This document shows, piece by piece, positions 7,640-13,534 of a stretch of 13,534 nucleotides of DNA. The notes below the pieces were generated by a model. That model was not told the DNA's origin. It ran no database searches and worked only from the letters and a program-made list of their open reading frames with translations. The DNA comes from Acholeplasma sp. (GTDB lineage Bacteria; Bacillota_I; Bacilli_A; Acholeplasmatales; Acholeplasmataceae), in contig DURF01000205.1 in the NCBI GenBank assembly GCA_012837395.1, positions 1 to 13,534 of the forward strand, in the 5' to 3' direction. The stretch's first letter is position 1. Every line of letters begins with the position of its first letter. Position numbers and translations under genes: made by a program.

Positions 7640-8701
7640 ATGGTTTTTAATTATTTTACTAAACCAGGAGAAATATTGAAAGAATATATTGATGAAAGAG
7701 GAATAACTCAAAAAGAGTTAGCTATGAAAACAAACAGCAGTGAGAAACACATATCAGAAATAATTAATGCGAAAGCAAAGATAACGATAGATTTTGCATT
7801 AAAACTAGAAGAAGTGTTCCCAGATGTTAGTGCTAAATACTGGTTAAATCTAGAAAATGAATACCAGCTGTTTCTAGCAAAAAATTATGATGAGGAAATT
7901 GAAAATAGTAAAAAAATAGTTCAAGACTATAAACTTAAAGCTTTATTCAAAGGTATGAACTACACCGAAGATAAAATGGTTAAAGAAATGTTGAAGATTG
8001 TTGGTGAACCTAGTGTTAATGCTTTAGAATATAAAATCAAAGAAAATAAAAAGTATTTATACATGCATGAAGGAGGTAATGATAAAACAATATATTTATG
8101 GTTGAAATTGTGTGAAGAACAAATTGAAATTCAAAACGATCTAGAAATATTTCCCAAATATAATCATGAACTATTTTTTAAAAAACATAAAATAATAAAA
8201 AAATTACTTAATACAACAAATTATAAAATGGCTTTAGATAATGTAAGACTATTTTTAAACAAACACGGTATAGGCTTAGTAATAGAAGAAGCGCTGCCAA
8301 CTTCAATGATTAGAGGTGCGGTGACTGTCATAGACAATCACCCAATGATATATCTATCATTAAGATATAAAAGGCTAGATTCTATTTATTTCGCGCTTAT
8401 ACATGAAATAACACACATTGTTAATAAAGACTATGAAAACATAAAATATTCTTTGACTTATGAAAGAGATGAGAAGGAAGTTATTTCAAATGAAAAGTCG
8501 CGTGAGTTTTTTGTTAATAAAGCAGATTATACAAATTTTGTTCAATTAGGAAAATTCGATCAAGAAGACATTATTATATTTGCTAAAAGTCAAGGAGTTA
8601 TTGTTGATGTGATTGTAGGTTTCTTACAAAGAGATGGTTATTTAGAGTATTCAGAAATGACTTACTTAAGAACCTATGTTGAAAGTGAAGGTGATACATA
8701 A
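7640..8701 (+). CDS. higA: HigA-type antitoxin fused to ImmA/IrrE zinc metallopeptidase
   Basis: The 353-residue protein has two parts. Residues 8-80 are a HigA-type XRE helix-turn-helix: KPGEILKEYIDERGITQKEL, then SSEKHISEIINAKAKIT, then ALKLEEVF and YWLNLENEY, in canonical order. Residues about 200-335 form an ImmA/IrrE (COG2856) domain with the zinc motif HEITH at 255-259 inside ALIHEITHIVNKD, and a later EKSREFF helix where the third ligand Glu is expected. Antitoxins of about 100 residues are usual for HigA; this fused form is about three times as long. In ImmA and IrrE the protease cleaves a repressor. Here it could make DNA binding or toxin neutralisation responsive to a signal; that is inference. 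Ribosome binding site AAGGAG (7626-7631) is spaced 8 bases from ATG 7640. The stop TAA (8699-8701) overlaps the next ATG by one base, implying translational coupling. Confidence 0.88.
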   Translation: MVFNYFTKPGEILKEYIDERGITQKELAMKTNSSEKHISEIINAKAKITIDFALKLEEVFPDVSAKYWLNLENEYQLFLAKNYDEEIENSKKIVQDYKLKALFKGMNYTEDKMVKEMLKIVGEPSVNALEYKIKENKKYLYMHEGGNDKTIYLWLKLCEEQIEIQNDLEIFPKYNHELFFKKHKIIKKLLNTTNYKMALDNVRLFLNKHGIGLVIEEALPTSMIRGAVTVIDNHPMIYLSLRYKRLDSIYFALIHEITHIVNKDYENIKYSLTYERDEKEVISNEKSREFFVNKADYTNFVQLGKFDQEDIIIFAKSQGVIVDVIVGFLQRDGYLEYSEMTYLRTYVESEGDT

Positions 8702-9744
8702 TGTATATTCCAATGTATAAAAACAGGATGTATGAAAACATATTTTTAAACAAATATGGTCATTTATTTGAACATGAAAAAATAATGCCTTATATAGAAA
8801 TTATAGATTTAAAAATCGGGAAGAAAGAATATAATGAAGAATCTATTGTTATGCATTATGACGGCTTAATCAACACTAAATATTTCATTGATTTTTTCAC
8901 CTTCCTAGCAAGTGAATATAGTCAAATAGACACAACAAAACTTAAATACTCACTTGATCTTAGGTCAGAAACCACAGATAAATATATTAAAAGGTTAAAA
9001 TCTACTAAAGTTAGCAACAAAGCAATCCCAGTTATATCTATAAAAAGAGGAAGAGAAAAATTATTAGACGTTGAATCAATTAAAGCTGTGATCCGAAACT
9101 TACAAATAGAAAAAGAAGAAATTGCAGTTAGGATTGAGGCGTTTTTATACAGTAAATTTAAAGACGTAATAACTTCTTTATTACGTGAAAGTGATTATTT
9201 ATTTTATGATATCATGGAAGAAAGTACCGATCCTTTTATTTTAGACTTAATGGATTTTGATAATGACGACAAGTTTAAAAAAATAATCACAAGTTCTCCT
9301 CGCAAAAGAGACATAACAAATGCTAGTTATTTAGAATCGGGTTATACAGATTTAATAGATAACCACCTAAGAAAAGATTACAAAGAGTTATTCTTTGATG
9401 GTTCGGCTGATTATTCAGGACTAAAAGATGATTTACCAAAAGCTGGTGGTGGAGGATATGGAGCTGCACTTGCAATGCTTTATGATTTTAAAATGAATTC
9501 TTATTATACTATAACTAATAAAGATACAAAAGATGGATCAGCTGGTTACGAATTTGTTATTCATGAATTAGAAAGAGATTTAATTAAGAAAAAACTAAGA
9601 CTAAATGATGATTGCTTAGCTTATCAATTTATAAAAGATGAATTTATTGAAACTGGCAAAAATGGAAACTATGCAAAATGGAACTTAGTTACTTTAATTA
9701 GACAACTTTCAGAAATAAAATTATCTACAAAATATTATTTGTAG
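8701..9744 (+). CDS. Beta-protein / sce7725-like family protein
   Basis: This 347-residue protein has no signal peptide or membrane segment. Its N terminus has the pattern of the Beta-protein (phage P4 beta) and sce7725 families: MYIPMYKNRMYENIFL, then IMPYIEIIDLK, matching their Y-x-P-x-x-K/R-x-R/K-x-x-E start and the IxPxIEP/E strand. A conserved-looking KAGGGGYGAALAML lies near residues 248-261, and GSAGYEFV near 281-288. The molecular function of the family is not established. P4 beta belongs to the gop-beta-cII locus, which is reported as phage defence, so a regulatory or sensor role is plausible here. Its ATG overlaps the stop of the HigA-ImmA gene by one base, and AAGGTG (8688-8693) gives a ribosome binding site 7 bases away, so it is the third gene of the higBA operon. 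It ends inside a palindrome shared with the convergent sce7726-like gene; sce7725 and sce7726 homologues take their names from adjacent Sorangium loci. The choice between Beta and sce7725 subfamily is uncertain. Confidence 0.62.
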   Translation: MYIPMYKNRMYENIFLNKYGHLFEHEKIMPYIEIIDLKIGKKEYNEESIVMHYDGLINTKYFIDFFTFLASEYSQIDTTKLKYSLDLRSETTDKYIKRLKSTKVSNKAIPVISIKRGREKLLDVESIKAVIRNLQIEKEEIAVRIEAFLYSKFKDVITSLLRESDYLFYDIMEESTDPFILDLMDFDNDDKFKKIITSSPRKRDITNASYLESGYTDLIDNHLRKDYKELFFDGSADYSGLKDDLPKAGGGGYGAALAMLYDFKMNSYYTITNKDTKDGSAGYEFVIHELERDLIKKKLRLNDDCLAYQFIKDEFIETGKNGNYAKWNLVTLIRQLSEIKLSTKYYL

Positions 9745-9752
9745 ATAATTTT
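9717..9752. terminator. Bidirectional terminator containing both convergent stop codons
   Basis: A perfect 15-base inverted repeat: AAAATTATCTACAAA (9717-9731) and TTTGTAGATAATTTT (9738-9752), with a six-base loop ATATTA. Each side ends in a run of four A or T, so the hairpin has a T tail on either strand. The plus-strand stop TAG (9742-9744) and the minus-strand stop TAA (9737-9735) both lie inside it, so the last codons of both genes are written in the stem and loop. Confidence 0.8.
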
Positions 9753-10526
9753 ATAGTCGATATTATTTTTAAAAAACCATTGAAAGTCAAGCGGATAAAT
9801 AGAATTAACATTATCGTATAAGAAGTTCCATTTATCATAGTATTTCTTCTTTATAGTTTCCCTGTATATTTGATTAATATATTTGGAAGAATGTTTTTCT
9901 AGTAAGATTTTTATCAAAGCATCTTTAGATAAACTTTTAACGTTAGTATCAGCAAGTAAAGAGAGTTCGCTTTTAGTTAAGGATTCTAATTGCTTATAAG
10001 GATTAATTAGTTTATTTCTAATAGCCTCACGTTCTACTATAAAATCAACATTTCCTAGCCTGTTTTGATAGTAATAAATTATTCCAACATGAGTAGGAAT
10101 GTTTGATTTAATTATTTCTTGCTCACCTTCAGGAACAATAACAAATATTTTATCAAAAAAATCTGTGTAGTCTTGAAGTTGTTTACTTAAACGGTCATAA
10201 GTGTCATATTCAGTCTTAATTTCAAAGACAGAGGATTTGCCATTCATTAAACATAAGTCAGCACGACTACCTCCAGTATTTAACTCAAATACAGTAGTGT
10301 TTAGTCGAGGAGATTTCTTTATTAAGAAGCGTTTAATAAAAGCAGACTTAATGACTGACTCATTTAAAAAGTTCTTTGTAATTAAGTTGTTGTAAACATC
10401 TCTAATGTTATCTATATTAATATAGTCGTTAGTTATGTTTTGATAACTTTTCAATAAACTCAAGTTTGTTTTTAAAGGTGAGTAAGCCGAAAAAAGTTCT
10501 CTTGAAATTTTTAATGAATTGTCCAT
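9735..10526 (-). CDS. sce7726 family protein, PD-(D/E)XK nuclease-like
   Basis: A 263-residue protein matching the sce7726 family. The core is a PD-(D/E)XK-type fold: FELNTGGSRADLCLMNG (80-96), then SVFEIKTEYDT (99-109), giving the metal-binding set Glu81, Asp90, Glu102 and Lys104. DRLSKQLQDYTDFFDKIFVI (111-130) and THVGIIYY (145-152) follow, both family hallmarks. It may cut DNA or RNA; the substrate is unknown. The frame extends upstream to an ATG at 10565 (13 more residues), but that ATG lies within a predicted -10 element and lacks a ribosome binding site. ATG 10526 has AAAGGAG ten bases upstream on its strand, so it is chosen. It faces the Beta/sce7725-like gene and overlaps it by ten bases at the 3' end, under its own promoter. 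sce7726 and sce7725 homologues are often neighbours, so the two probably act together, perhaps with the HigBA-ImmA module as control. Confidence 0.8.
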   Translation of the reverse strand: MDNSLKISRELFSAYSPLKTNLSLLKSYQNITNDYINIDNIRDVYNNLITKNFLNESVIKSAFIKRFLIKKSPRLNTTVFELNTGGSRADLCLMNGKSSVFEIKTEYDTYDRLSKQLQDYTDFFDKIFVIVPEGEQEIIKSNIPTHVGIIYYYQNRLGNVDFIVEREAIRNKLINPYKQLESLTKSELSLLADTNVKSLSKDALIKILLEKHSSKYINQIYRETIKKKYYDKWNFLYDNVNSIYPLDFQWFFKNNIDYKIIYK

Positions 10527-10563
10527 ATATCTTTTGCTCCTTTGATATAATTTCTTTACTAAC

Positions 10564-10572
10564 ATTTTAACA
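10564..10572 (-). promoter_or_regulatory. Extended -10 promoter of the sce7726-like gene
   Basis: On the minus strand the sequence reads TGTTAAAAT, an extended -10 (TG, one base, TAAAAT), 37 bases before the chosen ATG at 10526. No good -35 is seen. It covers the alternative upstream ATG at 10565, which argues that translation starts at 10526. Confidence 0.45.
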
Positions 10573-10633
10573 TAAAAAGGATTAAAAGAATAATGTTTAA
10601 ATATATAAAAAGTTAGATTATCTTTATTCTCAG

Positions 10634-11248
10634 TTGAAGGAACTCATTTCAAAATACTATGAAGAAACCGATAAAATTAATCAATCAATTCTCTCAAAGC
10701 CTGAACTTGAATTAGCTTCTGGATATGGGTTGTTTAACACCATTATTGAATATCATTTCAAATCAATAAATGATGAAATCAATTTGGAAGATACAAGATT
10801 ATTACAACCTCATAAGATGTTATTGAAATTATCAAAAGCGCTTGAACCAAATGCTAGAAAAAGAGATTTAAAAATAGAGTTAACCAAAGAATCTTCTTTT
10901 ACAAACGTTAATATTATAAATTTATCGGACATTTACCTTGCGTTTTTTTCTTTACTTGAAAACGCAATAAAATATTCGTTGCCAGGAGGGATAATAACTA
11001 TAGATATTAAAGATGAACAAGAGAATGCTGTTGTTAATATAAAAAATTCCTGTGAAACAATTGGTGATAACTGCGATAAATTAAATTTTCGTGGTTTCAA
11101 AGGAGATAATAGCAAAAAAGATAGCAATGGTTTAGGATTATATTTTGTTAACGAAATTTTTAAGAGTGGCAATATAGCACATGAATATATGTGTGATGAG
11201 AGAGAATTTAATGTTAAGGTGATATTAAAAGATAGAGATCCGATATAA
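10634..11248 (+). CDS. GHKL (histidine-kinase-like) ATPase, 5' end uncertain
   Basis: The frame is open from 10601; the first usual start inside it is TTG 10634, giving 204 residues but with no ribosome binding site. The C-terminal two thirds (about 55-200) is a HATPase_c domain: LEPNARKRDLKIEL (70-83), the N-box FFSLLENAIKYS (104-115, Asn110), an F-box-like RGFKG (153-157), and the G2 box SNGLGLYFV (164-172). The G1 box, usually DxGxG, reads KNSCETIG here, so the adenine-contacting Asp is replaced or lost. No phospho-acceptor His is found in the helices before it (1-54), so this is probably not a standard sensor kinase. A start at ATG 10593 reads MFKYIKS and stops, but one more A in the run 10607-10611, or a -1 shift there, would join it to this frame as MFKYIKKLDYLYSQLKE. 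No transmembrane part is visible. It lies 170 bases before the AAA_13 gene, in the same direction, and may act with it. Confidence 0.68.
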   Translation: MKELISKYYEETDKINQSILSKPELELASGYGLFNTIIEYHFKSINDEINLEDTRLLQPHKMLLKLSKALEPNARKRDLKIELTKESSFTNVNIINLSDIYLAFFSLLENAIKYSLPGGIITIDIKDEQENAVVNIKNSCETIGDNCDKLNFRGFKGDNSKKDSNGLGLYFVNEIFKSGNIAHEYMCDEREFNVKVILKDRDPI

Positions 11249-11418
11249 TATAGGTTTTAAAGGTTTTAAACCGTGGTTTGATTAAATAAATGTTGAAATC
11301 AAAAAAAATTAAAACTTTCTAATTGGTTGTAATGATTTCAATTGGGATTATTTAATTTAACCATATGATTAGTTAATTAAGGTTTATGAAAAACTGAAAA
11401 ATAAGGTGGTAATTAAGA
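11249..11418 (+). promoter_or_regulatory. Leader region of the AAA_13 gene with an inverted repeat
   Basis: This 170-base spacer holds no gene. It starts with a short tandem repeat, AGGTTTTAA at 11252-11260 and 11261-11269. A perfect 9-base inverted repeat, TTGAAATCA (11293-11301) and TGATTTCAA (11333-11341), is separated by 31 AT-rich bases. TATGAT at 11364-11369 is a possible -10 box, without a convincing -35. AAGGTGGT (11403-11410) is the ribosome binding site of the next gene. No T-tailed terminator was found for the GHKL gene, so read-through into the next gene is possible. Confidence 0.35.
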
Positions 11419-13534
11419 ATGATAAAGTTTATAAATTATGATACAAAAAAAGAATTTGAACTAAAATTAGATAAAGAGTTAATTTTTGTTTTTGGGGGAA
11501 ACGGGACTGGTAAAACTACTTTGAGTAGAGAATTTAAATCAGATGATAGTTTTGTTTTTAATACAGATTTTATTAATAGAAATGTTTATGTGACAGCACC
11601 AAAAGGAATAAAAATAGATAGCGAGATTAAAGAGAACTTCTCAAGTTTGTTTTTAGGAGAAGAAGCTGTTTCTTTAGCAAAAACTGTTGAAAAAATAGAA
11701 AATGAAGTTAAAAAACTAAAAGGAGAGTTTGAACGAAAAGAAAATGGACTTAAAAACGAAATATCAAATCTTAAACTATCCAATTATTCTGATTTTGGAG
11801 AAATTAATAATAGTGTTGAATTTGAGTTCGTATTTTCACATGAAAAATCAAAAGAAGAGAATAAAAGTAGTTTCAAATATAAGAAAGGATTAGGAACGTT
11901 TATTAGAAATAAAGAAGAGTTTGAAAAGCATCTTATAATTTATAATGAGCAAACTATAATAAATGGATTTAATGAAAAAGTTTTGAATGACAAAACACTA
12001 ACTTCGGTTATAAAATATAAGAAAGTTGAATTCAATTACGATAGGATAGAAGAATACAACCGGAAAGTATCACAAATTAATGAGATTGAAAAATCTTTCA
12101 AAACAAAGGACGGAATTAAAGACATACAATCCTGGGTCAAGTTAGGTGTTGAGCTACATAATTATGGAGATGACTGTTATTTTTGCGGCAATAAAAACAT
12201 AGATGAATCTATAAAAATGTGGAAAGCAAAATTAGAAAATGAATTAATAAAAAACAAAAGGTTGTTACTAGAAGATATAGAAAAATTTCTAAATAGTATT
12301 AAAGATATTGCGAATGATAATATTTATGAAAAAGTTTTACCAAAAACAATATCTACTTTAAAAAACTTTAGTAAAGAATTTAAACAATATAAGGTCAGTC
12401 TTGAGCAAAATAAACCTATCTCTATTGTTAAAACAGATATAATTATTGACGAGAGCAGTTTTGAACAAAGCGAGTTAAATAAAAATTTAGTTAATTATTA
12501 TTTGAACAATAACAACCTTGAAGAACTCATTTTTGAGTATGTCTATATTAATGATTATGAAAAGTATTTAAATAAAAGCAAAGAAAAGTCAATAAAGAAA
12601 AATGCCGAATATGCTGAAAAAACTGCAAGTATAATTAACAAAATAAGTGATGAATTAGGATTCGCAAAAAATATAAAAGTTGTTTCAGACAATAGAGGAA
12701 ATATGCCCAAAGTTAGTTTAAGTGACGGTGAAACTAAGATTTCAGAATTTAGTGAAGGACAAAGACATAAATTGGCGCTATCAATATTTATAGCAAGCCT
12801 CTTTAATACTGTAAAACCGATAAAAAATATTGTTTTAGATGATCCTGTAAACACTCTTGATGTTAAATCATACTTTTCACTTAAAAGAATATTGCTTCAT
12901 AAACTTCCTACGTATAAGCATTTAATAATATTAACACACAATTTTAGTTATCTAAATGTTCAAGCATCAAATATTCTTAACAATGAAAAACTATTAGATA
13001 AATCGAAACTAATGGAAATAACGCCAGACGAATTCAGGGAAATATCATTTAAAGCAATTAATTATGATGATATATTACTTCTCGCTACAGTTTTAAAAGA
13101 GACAAAAACACTAGCAGATATTTCAAAATATTATTGGATGATATTAAAAGTTGCAAGAAATTATCTAGATTTGAGACTAAGAATTCAAGGTGCAGATAAT
13201 TATGGAAACCCTACAGAAGAGATAAATTCACTAAATATTTCAAGTCAATTAAAGAGTGAACTTTCCAGTTATCTTGAAGTTATAACAAAGAATTGCAATA
13301 GAATAGATATTAAGGTTTCCCAACTACGAGAACTATTTGAAAATTTTGATTCGTTCATCAAAAAACTTGAATTTCCAAAATTCACCTTAGAGAACATATA
13401 CAACATACTAAACAAACATAATGAAAACGAAAAGTTAGAACAAAGTGAAGAAATAAAAGATATATTTGAAGAAGTATTACTATTCGGGAAAAACATTTTC
13501 TTTCATGATGAAGAAAAAACTGTGGAAACCGAAA
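11419..13534 (+). CDS. AAA_13-type (RloC/PrrC-like) ABC-fold ATPase with CxxC hook, C terminus outside the window
   Basis: ATG 11419 is preceded at 8 bases by AAGGTGGT, and the frame stays open to the window end, so 705 residues are visible. Motifs in order: Walker A FGGNGTGKTT (25-34), FNTDFINRNVYV (50-61), coiled-coil-like charged arms on either side of a CYFC motif (Cys253, Cys256), the ABC signature-like EFSEGQRHKLALS (443-455), Walker B IVLDDPVNTLD (471-481) and the H-loop ILTHN (504-508). This layout is that of AAA_13 (PF13166) proteins, which include the anticodon nucleases PrrC and RloC; RloC also carries a CxxC zinc hook. About 195 residues follow the H-loop (510-705), mostly helical and charged, which I do not recognise. 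ARNYLD (579-584) and His696 are there, but their spacing does not match the PrrC Arg-Glu-His triad, so anticodon nuclease activity is not shown. Members often act as damage or phage sensors that trigger a toxic effector. It may work with the GHKL ATPase upstream. Confidence 0.82.
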   Translation, partial: MIKFINYDTKKEFELKLDKELIFVFGGNGTGKTTLSREFKSDDSFVFNTDFINRNVYVTAPKGIKIDSEIKENFSSLFLGEEAVSLAKTVEKIENEVKKLKGEFERKENGLKNEISNLKLSNYSDFGEINNSVEFEFVFSHEKSKEENKSSFKYKKGLGTFIRNKEEFEKHLIIYNEQTIINGFNEKVLNDKTLTSVIKYKKVEFNYDRIEEYNRKVSQINEIEKSFKTKDGIKDIQSWVKLGVELHNYGDDCYFCGNKNIDESIKMWKAKLENELIKNKRLLLEDIEKFLNSIKDIANDNIYEKVLPKTISTLKNFSKEFKQYKVSLEQNKPISIVKTDIIIDESSFEQSELNKNLVNYYLNNNNLEELIFEYVYINDYEKYLNKSKEKSIKKNAEYAEKTASIINKISDELGFAKNIKVVSDNRGNMPKVSLSDGETKISEFSEGQRHKLALSIFIASLFNTVKPIKNIVLDDPVNTLDVKSYFSLKRILLHKLPTYKHLIILTHNFSYLNVQASNILNNEKLLDKSKLMEITPDEFREISFKAINYDDILLLATVLKETKTLADISKYYWMILKVARNYLDLRLRIQGADNYGNPTEEINSLNISSQLKSELSSYLEVITKNCNRIDIKVSQLRELFENFDSFIKKLEFPKFTLENIYNILNKHNENEKLEQSEEIKDIFEEVLLFGKNIFFHDEEKTVETE

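Noticed and set aside
10201..10395. Plus-strand 64-codon frame within the sce7726-like gene
   Set aside because: It is the antisense of a well-supported nuclease-like core and has no ribosome binding site.
10527..10565. Upstream ATG at 10565 for the sce7726-like gene
   Set aside because: It overlaps the -10 element; the ATG at 10526 has AAAGGAG upstream.
11252..11279. Tandem AGGTTTTAA and an AAACC/GGTTT pair, considered as a terminator of the GHKL gene
   Set aside because: The stem has only five pairs around a two-base gap, too tight to fold, and no T tract follows.
11586..13496. Several minus-strand frames of 65-99 codons
   Set aside because: They are shadows of the long AAA_13 frame, rich in Ser and Phe as expected for the antisense of Lys/Glu-rich code.
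13141..13511. PrrC/RloC anticodon-nuclease triad in the AAA_13 protein
   Set aside because: Arg580, Asp584 and His696 do not match the Arg-x3-Glu and nearby His spacing, and the C terminus is incomplete.
1..13534. CRISPR array, tRNA or rRNA genes, transposase genes
   Set aside because: No regularly spaced repeats, cloverleaf-like elements, rRNA segments or transposase motifs were seen by eye on either strand.

Overview
The window is strongly AT-rich. Every tryptophan in the long reading frames is TGG, no frame contains an internal TGA, and ribosome binding sites are of the AGGAG/GAGG type. This suits the standard bacterial code and a low-GC Gram-positive relative: Bacillota, or a Mycoplasmatota lineage that keeps TGA as stop, such as Acholeplasma or Izemoplasma. 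The organism cannot be named from this piece alone.

Left part (1-7171). The window opens inside the 3' end of a DUF4143-type AAA ATPase gene. Thirteen bases downstream comes a lipid-anchored cyclophilin-type peptidyl-prolyl isomerase. A 400-base gap follows. It holds a terminator-like hairpin, a second hairpin, and the 3' end (domains V and VI) of a group II intron with no intron body or reverse transcriptase next to it. A second, complete DUF4143 ATPase follows, then a very large SWIM zinc-finger SNF2-family helicase that probably starts at a GTG and ends at a clear terminator.

Middle part (7236-10572). This is a compact cassette. A HigB-type mRNA interferase is followed by a HigA-type antitoxin fused to an ImmA/IrrE zinc-protease domain. 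The antitoxin stop overlaps the start of a Beta/sce7725-like protein by one base. A PD-(D/E)XK nuclease-like sce7726-family gene points back at it. The last two genes overlap at their 3' ends by ten bases inside a perfect 15-bp palindrome that contains both stop codons and probably terminates both transcripts. A 13-bp palindrome covers the -10 box of the toxin promoter and is a likely operator.

Right part (10593-13534). A small GHKL (histidine-kinase-like) ATPase comes next. It has no phospho-acceptor histidine and no clear G1-box aspartate, and a one-base phase break in an A-run may separate it from its natural start. It is followed by an AAA_13-type ATPase with a CxxC hook that runs off the window end.

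Together, 7.2-13.5 kb looks like a defence island: a toxin-antitoxin-protease-nuclease cassette beside a GHKL plus AAA_13 pair. The defence role is inference from gene families and layout. No activity can be read directly from the sequence.
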